From Gigaspora rosea (lineage: Eukaryota > Glomeromycota > Glomeromycetes > Diversisporales > Gigasporaceae): a stretch of DNA of 64,000 bases. The notes beneath the pieces were generated by a model. It worked only from the letters and a program-made list of their open reading frames with translations, had not been told where the DNA came from and did not search any database. The translations under genes were made by a program, and so were the position numbers. The stretch is from positions 36,260 to 100,259 of the forward strand of contig QKWP01000431.1 of assembly GCA_003550325.1 (NCBI GenBank), in the 5' to 3' direction. Below, in pieces: positions 1 through 12,800 of the stretch (the stretch's first letter is position 1; every line of letters begins with the position of its first letter).

Positions 1-283
1 AATAATTATTTAATATTACTTATTTTTTCCTTCATTTATAATTTTAATTTCAAAGTAAAATAATCTGCATTGTGAAGGAATTGGCTACAACAGCTTCGTA
101 ATCATTAGGATCTTTAAAAAAAATTTTTTTTTGACTAAAATATTTCTGAGAAATTTATCATTAAAATTTATTACACATCTTACCTGTATAATTTACTTTA
201 AGCCCACTTGTATGCACGTATGTACGTAGTTCATAATCACTTCAAAAAAAAAATGCCGACCCTTTAAAAAATAAAAAAACATA

Positions 284-407
284 CTTGAGCGAAGGCTCAG
301 TAAGTAATCTGAGTAAAGGTTTAGTAAATAATTTGAGTGAAGGCCAGTAATGTAATTTGAGCGAAGGCTTAGAAGTATATAAAAAAAATAATTTAAGCGA
401 AGGTTAA
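284..407. repeat. Degenerate tandem repeat, GAGCGAAGGCT-type
   Basis: A unit of about 30 bp with core GAGCGAAGGCT (variants GAGTGAAGGCC, AAGCGAAGGTT) recurs four to five times with A-rich spacers. I see no reading frame. It may be a decayed minisatellite. Confidence 0.5.
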
Positions 408-1705
408 ATTAAAAATTTTTAAAAAAAAAATCACAAAAAAAAAACAAAGACGTATGCTACTATATTAGATATGTATAAATTAGTTACCCGGGTAATTGAT
501 TCGAATCAGCCCATGATACAAACATGTAAAACCTGTGTTGTTGTTGCACTAAATGTGCAAATATAGACACGTGGCATTACATCCAGAAAATGCAACAACT
601 ATATTTTTGATATTTTTAATAAAAATGTATCAATAATGTAGTTATGGTCATTAAAGAGTGTAAAAGTATGAGTCTGTTGCTACACTCCAGACAATTAATC
701 TACCCTAACCATTAATTACTTAATTACAACTAAAGCATAAAAATTTGCATTATCACAAAAAATACGATTTCTAGATCAAGAAATACAGAATTACTAATTA
801 AAATTTTATAGTAAAACTAAGTGCACAAGGATTAAAGTTCCTCTATTGGTCTTTTTACTACTACTATGTATAAAAGCAATAAACCTTTTTTACAAGTATT
901 ATTTCAAAATTCTTTAATATAATATTAACTTTTACAGGTGCAAAAAAAATAGAGATGCTTAAAAAAACAACTATAACACACAATTGCATATTACAGCACA
1001 AGTTTTATATATGAAAACATTTTAGCAACCACTAGAAAAAGTAATATCTAACAAATATTTCTATTATAATAGATTTAAAAATGTTTAAAGTTCTACCGCT
1101 TATATTAGCTAACATATTAATATATTACTGTTATTCTTAATAATTAATAACAATAAGAATCAAATAGGTAAAATAAATTTTTATTATTATACTTTAAATT
1201 CATTGCAAATCTTAATTTAAAAGAAACTGCTTTCAGATTTTTAAAAATCTTCAAAGAATTAGAAACTATAATAGTGTATATCAATTTTTATCAAGATATT
1301 GTATGTATAAGTTCAAATAATTTTTATAGATTAAAAAATAGTAGTCCAGTTAAACTCAGATTAAATGTTTACAATATGGGTCTAGCTTAATAATTTATAA
1401 TTTAAAATTGCAGTATATTGATGCTTAAAATTATCTTAGATATGATATAAATATATAAATCCAAATATTTCAATCTTATTCATGATTTGAGTTTTTATTT
1501 TCTATGCCAGAAAATTAGTTTATTATATAAATAAATAATGCTAAAACAAACTAAACCAATTCATAATTGAATTTTTAAAAACAAAAAGTTTTATTTATAT
1601 ATATATTAACAGTTAATAATCAAGAACATACAAATTAAAATAATATTTACTAAAAATATTATTAGATAAAAACTATGGCCTCAAATATATTAAAATTTTA
1701 TCATA
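408..1705. other. AT-rich intergenic stretch
   Basis: No coding frame of any length, RNA gene or paired terminal repeat was recognised here. The sequence is A/T homopolymer-rich. Confidence 0.5.
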
Positions 1706-1707
1706 TA

Positions 1708-1889
1708 CAGTTGTCCCTCATTTATATCAACCTATTTGGACTACTATTATATTTATATTGATATGATAGTAATGAGAATTTATATTAAAGTTGATATTTA
1801 TAAGGAATTTTAATATATAAAAATTTATAAAAATTTGGTTTGTGGCTTAGATTGATATTAACAAGGTTGATATTAATGAGAGTTAACTG
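1708..1889. mobile_element. Tc1/mariner- or pogo-like MITE
   Basis: Inverted ends CAGTTGTCCCTCATTTATAT and its near-complement (ending TTAATGAGAGTTAACTG) bound 182 bp of AT-rich DNA. A TA dinucleotide flanks both sides (1706-1707, 1890-1891). CAGT termini with a TA target fit Tc1/mariner/pogo. No transposase frame is inside, so it is non-autonomous. Confidence 0.65.
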
Positions 1890-2084
1890 TACTTGTATTT
1901 AAAAGATTTATTTATATTGTTTTTGCATTTTTTTTATTTTAAACTTAATCAATTCGTTATTTGTAAATTTTCAATAATTAATTTATTCAATTCACTATCT
2001 GTTAAATAAATTATAATTAATAAAGGATAAATTTTATTTATTTTAAATAAAAGAACATAGTAAATTCAATAAATTTGCTTTTAT

Positions 2085-3105
2085 AAATACTATCAGAATC
2101 ATCAGAACTATCTGAATATGATTGTATATGTGTACTTTGTTTTTTTAATATTTCTTCTGATTTAGTCAATTCCAATAAAATACTTTAGTCATTTTGCTAT
2201 TTTGTAAGAATTTCAATAATTTTTTGTTCTGACAAACGTTTTATTGAATCTCTTTTCCAATATTTTTTCATTAAATTTATATAGCATTGTGATGTGTTTT
2301 CTATAATTCTTGATTGTAAATTTTTTTGACATATTTTGTTTGTAGCTATGTTCCAAATTTTTAATTATAAATTATAGATTTTTCAGATAAAATTTTTCAC
2401 ATAATTATTCCAAATAAATAAATATCTAATGCCATTGTATATTGTTCTCTATCTAAAACTTCTAGTACTATATATGGTAAAATACCATAAACTCCATGCC
2501 CTTTTGTACTTAATGTTCTATTGGTTATTATTGAAAGTTTCAAGTTTGCAATGTAAGCACTATGTAAATTGTCTTGCAGAATATTACCACTATGCAAATC
2601 TTAATGAATAAGTCCTTGAGAATAAATCATTTGAAGATCAGAAGTAATCTAATATAATAAAGTTAATTTATTTATTCAATATATTTGTAATACAGAGCAA
2701 AGATTTCAACATAAGGAGCCCATTGCTACATATTCCAAGACAAGAATATAATTTTTAAAAAATTTATTTTTTGATATTCCATAATACTTTAAAAATAACA
2801 AATGCTTAGATCCAATTTTACAATATGACTTTAACTAAATATTAAACCAAAATTATATATTCAATTAGCAATTATTATGAAAAATCAATAAATATAAATT
2901 AATATTACCTTTTGTATAAATCATTCATCACAAGATCTTGATCCATGCAATAATTTAAATGCAACATTACTCTGATAGTTTTTTCTTTTATTTACCCATA
3001 TAGACAAAAATATAGTTGCAAATACACTTTGTCATATTTTTACAGAATTATAAAGTTCTTTAAAAGGAATCCACAATAATGGATATTCTTCTTCAACTAA
3101 TAATT
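2085..3105 (-). pseudogene. Decayed TKL-type protein kinase gene
   Basis: Read on the minus strand, pieces of a kinase domain occur in the right order. They are a glycine-loop/beta-strand segment (WIPFKELYN, FATIFLSIWV), a VAIK-like AFKL, then after an intron KSYCKIGSKHLLFLKYYG and NYILVLEYVAMGS. A catalytic-loop remnant (HSGNILQ), an activation segment (GVYGILPYI) and DIYLFGIIM follow, with a C-lobe end (LMKKYWKRDSIKR). The DLG/DFG motif reads NLKL, the APE motif is VLE, and there are several frameshifts and stops, so the copy is dead. Such kinases form very large families in Glomeromycotina (prior knowledge). The acidic S/D-rich tail at about 2085-2160 is probably the C-terminus. Confidence 0.75.
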
Positions 3106-3309
3106 TTTTATGTCATTATCAATATTAGAATTATCTTTTGTCCATTTATTTGTGGCTAAAAAAAGTTAATTAGTAAATTTAAATTATATATCTCAAATAT
3201 AATGTAAGTATACAATTTGGGCAAAAATTGTCGAATTACAGTAACAAGCGAAAACTTCAGTAATGACACACCAAAAATGATGATAGTTAGACAAAAAAAA
3301 AAGTTAGTT

Positions 3310-3535
3310 AACCATACCACAGACATGTGAAAATACCAGTAGCTGTGGCACTAAATGGCAATACCTGCAATAGCAAACTTTGAAAAATTAACTTTAGAAA
3401 TGGCAACACTAGTAACAACGATGAAATTCCAAAAATAGAATTATAGCAATGCCAACAACAATAATGGTATCTCCAGAAATGGTGACACCAACAATATGAC
3501 TTGCTACCTATAAATCTAAAAAAAAGGTTAGCATA
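3310..3535. repeat. Decayed ACN-triplet minisatellite
   Basis: Degenerate units such as GGCAACACTAGTAACAACGATG and CCAACAACAATAATGG follow one another. The composition and the nearby AAAAAACAAAACAAAGAAAA tail resemble the better preserved Thr/Ala/Pro-triplet repeat at 28040-28130, so the two may be related. The open frame on the minus strand is only the complement of the repeat. Confidence 0.4.
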
Positions 3536-3870
3536 AAATTTATACAGGCTAAAAAAACAAAACAAAGAAAATAATAGTCGGCATGGTTAATCATTAAAAC
3601 TTATTATATTTTGTTTGGTCTTTTTCTAATCGGGAATGCTTTGGATATGTAAAGCAGTAGTACAAATTGTAGAAAATGGTATGAAAATGGCAATTTTCAT
3701 GAAAGTTCTAGTTCGAAGATTAATTTTTAATTAGATTTTTTAAACAATTAGAAAAAAAATTCCTTCTGTTTTTTAATATTCTATTTCTAATATGAATTCT
3801 ATTAGATTTAAATTTAGATATAGATTTATAGATTAATATCATATTTAAATTTAAATATTAAATAGATTAA

Positions 3871-4376
3871 TAGCCAATTCTCCAGCCAACTGGTTCAAAA
3901 ATTTTTTTTTTATATATAAATTTTACTATAAGTGCGAATGCACAGTGTCTCTATCTAAAACTTTTTTTTATACTAAGTTAATCACCTTTCTGGCTTAGGG
4001 GACTTTTGTAAAGCTTATTAAAACGCATCTAATGGTGGTTAGAGCGTCAAAATCAGCTTGGTGGATACCAAGATATCTTTAAAAAACCTTTCTTTTACTA
4101 TATAAATTTCTTTATAAACAATACTATTGTTTGCAAAGAAATTTACATAGTAAATAAAAGGTTTTTAAAGATATCTTGGTATCCACCAAGCCGATTTTGA
4201 CGCTCTAACTACCATTAGATGCATTTTAATGAGCTTTACAAAAGTCTCTTAAGCCAGAAAGGTGATTAACTTAGTATAAAAAAAAGTTTTAGATAGAGAC
4301 ACTGTGCATTCGAACTTATAGTAAAATTTATATATAAAAAAAAAATTTTTGAACCAGTTGACTGGAGAATTGCCTA
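3871..4376. mobile_element. Full-length foldback (hairpin) MITE, TTAA-flanked
   Basis: The whole 506 bp is one imperfect palindrome whose arms meet near 4124 (ACAATACTATTGT). The outer ends read TAGCCAATTCTCCAGCCAAC on the left and its near-complement on the right. TTAA lies directly outside both ends (3867-3870, 4377-4380), the target of piggyBac-like elements, although the ends do not look like canonical piggyBac termini. Arm differences are mostly transitions. No reading frame. Confidence 0.7.
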
Positions 4377-4380
4377 TTAA

Positions 4381-5600
4381 AGAATTTACTCATTACAGAA
4401 TATTACTACCTACCCACAACTATACAAACTTATGTTTATTAAATATTTTTTTAAAAAATACCAAACTAAAAAATTGAGACTAAAAAAATACTAAAATTAG
4501 ATGCTAAAAAAGGTGATATTACAAAATTCAAAATGCACTAAAAATCCTGATACTATTTATTAGTCTGCCAGACCAAATAATTTTATAAGAAAGTTAATGT
4601 TCATAAAAAAAGGCATTTAACCAAAATAGCTTTTTACACAAAAACTTTTAAAACACCTTACCATTAATTAAGTATTAAAAAAAATATTTTTTTCATTTAT
4701 AAAATAATTGAAAATAATTGTATCAGAATTTTTTGATGCATTTGAATTTTTTAATATTTGTACCCTTTTTAATATTCAATTATTTTAAATATAAAAAATT
4801 AAAAAATTTATATTAAAAATTTTACCTGTTACAGAATACTACCCACTCGTCCTCTATACAAACTTACTTAGTTTTTTTATTAAATTAAATAAATTAATTA
4901 AAATTAAATGATTAATTTGATTAATTTTTGATTAATACAAATATTAAAAAAAATATTGTACTAGAAAATTGAGTACTAAAAAAATACTGAAATCAAATAC
5001 TAAAAAAAAAAATAATGCAGATTTGAAATGCACTAAAAAATCTTTGCTAACCTAACTCAATTATATGATACCCTAATTAAAAATTATTATTTAATAAATT
5101 TTAAAATATTTTAATATAATACTTGGATTATTACCATTTGAACAAATATAAATATTACAAAAAATTCAAAATGTACTAAAATTTTAACAAATTTTTACTA
5201 AATTGAATCATAATGATTTCATAAAAAGCCTTTTCGTTAGCTCCTTTATAATTGTGAAAAGAAAAAAAACTGATTAAGACTAATTTATACGTAAGAACGG
5301 GGCTAAAATAAATTGTATTTTTTTTCTAATTTCTGTTATAACTAATTATATAAAAAAAAAATCATAAAAAATGCCTACTATCTGCTATGTTCATTCCTGC
5401 ATGGAACGAATTACTCAAAAATTTCTTATAAAAGAACGGGTATTGTAAGACTACAGAACAAAAAATAAAACTTAATACACTCGAAATAACTACATAGCTT
5501 ATAAGACCTTCAGATTATGTTCATAAAGACAAATAAACTAACGAACGCACTAATCCCGTATCAAATTCATCAAATAACATGCTGTACCACATTACCACGC
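4381..5600. other. AT-rich stretch with a weak internal duplication
   Basis: Two segments (about 4395-4560 and 4840-5045) share the same degenerate phrases (CTATACAAACTTA, then AATTGAG-ACTAAAAAAATACT, then ATGCACTAAAAAATC), so the stretch is an old direct duplication of about 450 bp. No coding sequence recognised. Confidence 0.4.
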
Positions 5601-5604
5601 ACTC

Positions 5605-5704
5605 TATATAAAGTTTGCTTTATAAAATTCGACTATAAAATTGAAAGTTGATCTACATTTGGACCCCAAAATTTTGAAATATGATGAACCAAACACGCTA
5701 ATAT
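5605..5704. mobile_element. Terminal fragment of a GTGTTTGGT-type TIR element
   Basis: The sequence from TTTATAAAATTCGACTATAA through GGACCCCAAAATTTTG to ACCAAACACGC closely matches the right end of the zinc-finger element at 22817-23748. Only one end was found. It abuts the broken 3' end of the histidine kinase-like gene and probably truncates it. Confidence 0.55.
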
Positions 5705-5714
5705 GTGTTAACGG

Positions 5715-6272
5715 TGCTGGAATAGAGATTAAGTCATTATCATTAGACCTATTTAAAACAATATATTTCTGAAAAAAATTTCATTTTATGGATAATAAAT
5801 CCATACTTTTTAATTTATGACTAAGGTCTTGAAAGAACAAGACTTTTTGATGATTTAAATCAGCTAATACTTTAGATCGCATCTTTTCTTAAATTGTTTT
5901 CACATGTAGCAAATATGTATTCTCGTAACTTACAGTTAGCTAACAAATTTTATATGTAATTACAATAAATTTTTTGTTCTTTTTTAATGAATAGAGTATA
6001 AATTTATATTATGACAATAAGATAAAAGTGCGAAGTTTTGTATACTTTTAAAAATTCTATATACTTCTCATCAAATGTACAACAGGATTACTACCACAAA
6101 TCAATATAGCAGATAATACTCGGCCTTTGCCAAGGGAATTTTTGTCAATAAGAGTACAGCCTGGGAATTGAACTTTTATATATCCCTTTTCCTTTAATAA
6201 TAAGGATATTGGCCAAGAATCACATTTAAAAACCAAATAAGTAACATTATATTGTTTTAATTCTATATAAGT
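5715..6272 (-). pseudogene. Histidine kinase-like gene, 3' part (after the CACTA insertion)
   Basis: Minus-strand continuation of the gene at 16057-17815. It opens with TYIELKQYNVTYLVFKCDSW, the end of a GAF-like sensor region, and continues GKGRVLSAILICG. After an intron-like gap comes LNHQKVLFFQDLSHKLK, which resembles the H-box of a HisKA dimerisation/phosphoacceptor domain (usual form: ISHELKTPL) with the histidine retained. Deleting the CACTA element plus one AGT joins KIYD to TYIELK in frame. The gene then breaks at the TIR fragment at 5605-5704, so ATPase and receiver domains are absent. The family call (hybrid sensor kinase) is from motif recall. Confidence 0.6.
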
Positions 6273-6284
6273 CACAGGTCGAAC

Positions 6285-6660
6285 ATAAAAATATCGGACA
6301 AACTATCTGCTATCCGATATTTCTATATTACATAACAATAGTTTAACAAAATATCGTTAACTAAAACAACTGGTTTATTTGTTGCCAAAATCTGTCCGAT
6401 ATTTTGATTTTTTATGAGAAAATTTTAGATAAATATCGGAAAGGTCAATATTTTGAAGAAACTTAGATGATATTTTGGTTATTATATCGGAAAAATTTTA
6501 ATCAGATATCGACCAATATCGGCTAATATCGGCTAGCTTATCTTGAATGAAAGTGCGTTATAATATCAGTGATAGATCTGTGAGGTTTCTTCTATTTTTC
6601 TAAAAATATCAGCTATCAGATATCTGTATACATCGATATCGATATAATAAATTAAACTCG
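6285..6660. promoter_or_regulatory. Left subterminal repeat region of the CACTA element
   Basis: About seven copies of ATATCGG or its complement CCGATAT occur within 250 bp in both orientations, plus close variants (ATATCGAC, ATATCAGC). In plant En/Spm, clustered subterminal motifs bind TnpA (established). That these bind an element protein here is inference. Confidence 0.55.
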
Positions 6661-7220
6661 AAACGTTAAGATCATGGGCGTAAATAGAAATTTTTATCAT
6701 CAGATATTCAGATGATCCTCTTAGTTAAAGATTCTTTAGTTAATAACATACAAATAAAGAACTAGTATTTTACGGCTTTAAGCAATTATTATATAAGAGA
6801 ATGTATATGTTTATAGTCTTTATTTAAGGATGATTTCATATAATATACTTATCATTTTTCATAATGTTTTACGCTAAGATTGTAATGTCTATCTATATTA
6901 TTAAGCATGACTCATATATGCTTTCCGGCAAGCAACTCATTTTATCAAGTTTATACAAGCACCAAAATATCGAGCATATATATGTCTATACATGTTAATA
7001 TAGTGACAACATAATGAACTGAACAAATATTAAAGAAAAATATGTGACGCAATTATTCGTTATAATATAAATATCAGATAGCCGATTTTTCCATATATAT
7101 AATGTACAGTATATTTATATAATTTATAATAAATTAAAAATACAGTAGTAATACAGTAGTAATACAGTAGATTAACATATAGATAATAATAGATTATCAT
7201 GTAATACAATGCAATATGCA

Positions 7221-10200
7221 TTATATATTGTACTTTCTATTTAATGGGATCACTGACATATAATCCTGATGCTTTCTTGAACCAACGGTAAATGTTCCTG
7301 CTACAAATCTTCCCAGTATGTTATGTACCGGAATTATGCAATCACGATCTATATCATAAAAATCATTATGCCATAATTCCACGTTACAAAGCTTATCGTC
7401 CTTTTTGCCGATGCTAAGATGACACCTTAAATTCTCATTTTTTATTTTTTTATACCAATGAACACAGGCGAGGCTGTGCTTTGTTGATTCTTCCGGATAA
7501 TCAAGGTAATGTTCAAAAAAGAACTGAACCTGGCCCGGATACGTATTTACTCTATCTTCATTAGCAAATTTTGCAAGAATTCTTGATGAACTTTCATATC
7601 TTTTAGAAAATATAGAACCGAAAACTTCATCACTTATTCGTATTCTTCCATATTGATTTATTATAGACGATATGCCTATCAACCCATCTAAATCCAAATC
7701 TTCGGGCAGAACGAATATATTGGTGTCATAAGCATTATTATAATATTCGACGAGTAACTCCATAAAGTCTTGTGAGATGTATGCATTCATTTTCTTTGGT
7801 ATAAGAAAGATTCCAGGAAATGAATCGGCACCAGTACCGGTGCCGATTCCTTTCTCTACCGATTTTGACATAGAGAGAAAATTTATTACATCTTCGTTAG
7901 ATATTTCATAATCACTCAAACTGCCAGAAGATTTTTTTGGAGCCAAAATAGACAAATCTTCGGATAAATTAGCACTATTACTATTATTAATTAATCCATC
8001 AATTTGTCTGTTTCGTTGGATGATATTCATAAGTTCCAGCTCAATTTTCCTATTACTATTTTTGTAGCTTCCTAAAAATTTAATTAATATTGTTTAGAAG
8101 ATAGAGATATCGACCGCCTATTATTGACTTTTGTTTTAAACAAATTATTAATCTTTTAATTATATTTACCTAGTAATCTATTCATCCGTTCAAAACTGAA
8201 ACACCAAAAAGAATGTAAAGGACCATAATCTAATGCACATTCAGATATGTGAAGGCATAGGTGAAGGTTTGGAGAAATCTTCTCGGGACTATAGATTTCT
8301 TCGATAATTTTTATCATGGCTATCAGACATTGGTGTGCTTCTTCTAAATCTCTTTCATTGATTATTCTACAAACCAATATGCTACAAGCCCGAACGAAAT
8401 AAGTAAGAATTTTCCTATTAGCATCACATAACAGATTTCAACAAATAGTGGTAGCATATATGAGGATAAAAGTTTTCCACTGGTCTGCCGTGAACCTTGA
8501 AAATCCTTTACCAGTAGAGATTTTACAAGGAATTCTACCAATATCTGATGGCATATCGATTTTATCTGCCAATTGCTACATAATTTTTAAATTTTGAGAA
8601 GTTAACCTTTCACCTTCAATCCATAATCTAGTTACGATCCATTTTGCTATTCCCAAGAAGAGGCAATGCATTGGGTCCACTACCAGGAATCTAACGGAAT
8701 TGAAGTATGAAGCCTATAGATTTCGGACCATCTGACAAGAGTATCAAAAAGATGCTATTTTCTTCGTTCAGCTGTCTTGCAATTTTTCCAATTTATTGCA
8801 TCGTTTCGGATAAGGTTGTGGTCACATTCTACAAACCAGGACTCCATATTAGAAATGCCACCAAAATGAGGTTGGTTCCAAATGTCGTAATTAGCTCTTT
8901 TATAGCAGCGATGACATGCTGCCTTAGCCGAAATATGCCCACAAAGTTTCCTTGCTGCAGGTAAGTCACTAGAGCAACAAATTACTGCACATTTGATTCT
9001 CTTGCCAGATGGGGACTCAAACGTAGCTGATAGGTCTCTTCCCAGAGCTCTATAAGCTGATCGATAATAGGTGCCAAGTAATGGTTTAACTGATGCAGCT
9101 TTGGTTCCGATGGCCCAGGTATGATAGACAATGTTATTATATTGGATGGTTTAAACCTTTTATGTATATTAAATTAATATCATATTTGATTAACGAATGT
9201 AAAAAAAAATAAAAAAAAATAAAAAAACCTTTCTTGATGTGGAAAATTACATATGACAGCATATATGACCCCCACGCTATATTGAGACGTTTCAAATGGT
9301 TGAAACCAGTCCAAGTTTAGCATCAATCCTATATGGCTATTAGCTGTTTCTGGACAAAAAAATAACCACCTTCATTATTAGAGAATGATTTCCATATTCT
9401 GCTATCATATATATCTGATAATTGGGTTTTGAAGGTCGATAGGCCCATTTTCTGCATGCCTCTTCAAATCCTGATTGCTGGAATAGCTTTAGGAACTGTT
9501 GCTTGAGATTTACTACGGGATAAATTGATACTAGCTTTCTGATTATTCCATCTTGCACCCTGACTTTTTTCGAAAGTATTGTATCGCATGATACTCGTCT
9601 GCTGATATTTACATGGTTTGGAAATTCCACATGAGTACAGCGAAGTATTTTTGGTGTTTGTCCTGCTTTTTTTGTTGAAATATCTTTTGGATTATATAAT
9701 TTGCAAAAGATTCGCACACAGCGAATCTTATTGCATGATCTAATATCTTTTTTGCAACATCTATTGATGTAGGAAGGCCACAATACTTTTATTCATCAAT
9801 ACGAGTTAACAAATGCTGGAGATATTTAATCAGGGTGTGAATGCTTATATCAGAATGCTGATATTTTTGTTGGTAACGAAAAACCCACAATACAATTCCT
9901 AATAAATCTTCGTCAACAATTCTGGCATTGGTCTCTGGGGTATCATCTAAATCAGGTACATCGAACCTTATTAAATTCTCTTTTTCACTCTCTTCTTCAC
10001 TCTCTTCTTCAGTATCAGTTTTATCAGTTTTATCGCTTTTCATGTCATCATTTTCATTTTCATTATCATCAGAAGAATCTGTCAAATTTTTTCCAGAATA
10101 AAAGGACGACATTTTTGCATTATGAAAGCCTTTGGGAAGTTGCGCAACAAGGAATTGAAGATTTTCAGGCTGTGGTAGAGGCATCAAATTATATGATTCA

Positions 10201-10514
10201 CTATCTGACTTTTTACCATCTGTTGAATTAATAACCTGATCCATTAAAAAAATATCGTTCATCATATCTGAAGATCCTTCGCCGTTATCGATATTTTCTG
10301 GCCGATATCCAACTTGACGGTTTGATATAGCACGCTTTCCTTTTACTGTAGAAGGTTCTTGTTCTTGTGCTTCATGGTCTGCCTTAACTTTTGGATCTCT
10401 TTCTATACCATTGCATATACTACAGAAACATGCTACTTTTTTGCGCGTACGTCTTTTTGTTTGTAAAGTAGAAGCAGGTTTTTTAACAATTCCTTTGTTT
10501 TTTTTGTAAGTCAT
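7221..10514 (-). pseudogene. CACTA-family transposase (tnp2/DUF4218 type), broken
   Basis: Minus strand, start codon at 10514. The N-terminal part has a Cys cluster (CFCSICNGIERDPKVKADH) and an acidic linker. Next come a Cys/His segment ending HVEFPNHVNISRR, then FLKLFQQSGFEEACRKW. In another frame follow LMLNLDWFQPFETSQYSVG and IIPGPSEP, and after a 72-bp intron (9157-9228) DLPAARKLCGHISAKAACH and VVDPMHCLFLG, whose Asp is the expected catalytic position. The DUF4218 part (NLHLCLHISECALDYGPLHS, FWCFSFERMN) is joined across a 98-bp intron (8072-8169) to an intact C-terminus (PGQVQFFFEH, RDCIIPVHNILGRFV, YMSVIPLNRKYNI). A stop near 9790 and at least three frameshifts (about 9700, 9370, 8700-8950) break it. 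Domain order and the paired CAC termini make the family firm. Confidence 0.85.
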
Positions 10515-10634
10515 GATGAAATATCTATGTTAAGAAGCAGACACGATATTAAGATAGATACAAAGAAACAATATTAAGAAGTAAGAAAAAATATTAAGAG
10601 AGAAAATAGCTTACAAAAACGTTTTAACATATTT

Positions 10635-11310
10635 ATATTTCAAAGAAAAGAACAACATCGGTAATTTAGTTTTTATTATCAATTGTACAATATGCATATT
10701 GGACAAAGAATATTTTATTTTATACTTTTTACACGTTTTAAACATATAGTAATTTATAATTTATTTATTAATGATCATTTATTTATTAATGATTATGATT
10801 ATTCTTTTTATCCAAGGGATTCCTTCTCTTTGTAATGGCGAAATTACCTCTCTTTTATACTATTTTACATCAGAAAGGGTGTAAGTGGTTTAAATGATGA
10901 TTTACAATTCATTGACTAATGCCTTCTTTTCCTTCTCACTTTCACAAGCTATTATTTTACCAGATGGTTCTCTCTTTGGAGACGTGGAATCTTCTTCCAA
11001 CAATCTCTAAGCCCGAAATGATGATCCAAAGGTTCTTAAGATTGATCGTTACAAGGCCCCAACTTAATGATCATCATATTACTGTGCCCACTTTCGTATC
11101 TAGCTCGTAACAATAGGTTTCAAAACAAAGAACATTAATATCAGTAATTTATTTTTTAATATCAATTGTACAATACGCGTATCGGACAAAGTATATTTTA
11201 TTTTACACTTTTTACATAAGTTTCAAAGCAAAAAGCAAAGAGTAATAGCATCGGTAATTTTATTTTTAATTTTATTTTTTAATATCAAATGTACAATAAT
11301 TTGGAAGTTT
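10635..11310. repeat. Three imperfect ~100-bp repeats in the divergent promoter region
   Basis: Blocks starting near 10639, 11118 and 11220 share the order TTTCAAA(G/A)(A/C)AAAG, then ATCGGTAATTT, then ATCAATTGTACAATA, then GGACAAAG(A/T)ATATTTTATTTTA, then TTTTTACA. The region lies between the two divergent genes of the CACTA element, so a promoter or binding role is plausible but unproven. A short open frame at 10919-11110 shows no family feature. Confidence 0.5.
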
Positions 11311-12800
11311 ATTTTAAATTTCTATTACAGAATTCACATGTTTTATTTTTATTATATAGAATTAGAGTAACAGATATACATTTTGGAGAAAAGTTAAAAA
11401 AAAAATCGAAGAAATCAAAAATTAATTTGGTTTAATATTTTAAAAAAAAATCAAAGAATGTAAGTTTAATTTGTTTTGATGAAATCGAAGTTTAATTTGT
11501 TTTGATGAAATCGGAGTTTAGGTTAACTTGTTTTGACTAGATTATTTTTACTAGATTATTTTTACTAGTATATTGATAAAATTAATCAATTAATTATATT
11601 TTTACTCTGTGATTTGTAAATTTCAGTATCCGATATACATATCAGAAAATAATAAAGTCAATTACTTTTTATTATTGGGTCAAAAAGTGATGAAATCAAA
11701 ATTTTATTTTTATTATTATACAAACATAAATTATATAAATAAAATATATATATATATAAATTTTTAAAATACGATTTACATGTGTATTGTTATATATAAA
11801 AAAAAAATTTTTTTTAAAATACGATTTACATGCAGTTTTGTTTATTTTACTAAAAATAAAATAAAGTTATAAAAAATGATCATATGCATCGTACAACATT
11901 AAGGGATTAGTATTGAGGTTTATTTAAAGGTTACTATTTAAAAAAAGAAAAAAAAGGTTAAACGGTTTTATAAAACAATCTAAAAAATGACTCAGCGACT
12001 TGCTTTATTTTCAAAAAAAAATTATATATATAAATGTAAACTATTTTTATAAACGCCTAATAAAAAAAACGCATCCGACAAAAAATGTAGTCAAAACGTT
12101 TCCAGAATTTTGCAAAATTTGACCGGCCAACCAATTTATTAAGTTTGTATGTCCTAATGAAAAAAAACAATTGATACAGAAAAGCGATATGGGTATCGGA
12201 AGTTTATAGTTGACTCTGAAAAAAAATTATTTGAATTAAAACGTCATAGTATTTTCACATGTAATAGTTTATTTCATCATGTAATTAATTGTTTATTTCA
12301 TCATGTAATAGTTTATTTTAAATGATCGAAGTTTATTTTACAATTTAATGACATTGAAATTTTTTTCGATAATTACATACGTATAGTAAATACAATGACA
12401 ACCAAACTTCATGACAAATTTCTTTTTTTTTTGAATATAAAATTATCCGTTTTTCGAATCTTATTTTTCTTCTACAAATAAATTTCTTCCATTACTATTT
12501 GATACTTCGCTTCTTATTCAATTTTTTCTTCCGTTAACTATCACATTTTTTTTTCTACAAGTAAATTTCTTCCGTTACTATTTGATACACCTTCGTTCAT
12601 TCAATAACTTCGCGTTTCTTTCAATATTCAAAATAGCCCTTGGGCTTTTTTTCATACACACAGATATAGGTAATACTTTTCTATTTGATACAATTTCGCT
12701 TCATATTCAATAACTTTCTTCGTGTTGGGTCTTTTTTATTCATAGTAGTTTTGAAAATTTTGGAAAATTTTGGTCTTATTTTTTTACAAATATTCATATC
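11311..12800. other. AT-rich upstream region of the accessory gene
   Basis: No coding frame recognised. Short direct repeats (TTTAATTTGTTTTGATGAAATCG at about 11465-11515; TTCTTCCGTTACTATTTGATAC at about 12485-12595) occur, and the last 200 bp is C/T-rich on the plus strand, as expected of a promoter or 5' UTR. Confidence 0.4.

Noticed and set aside
3308-3565. 85-codon Cys/Phe-rich minus-strand ORF as a membrane protein
   Set aside because: It is the complement of a decayed triplet repeat, and no conserved segment is visible.
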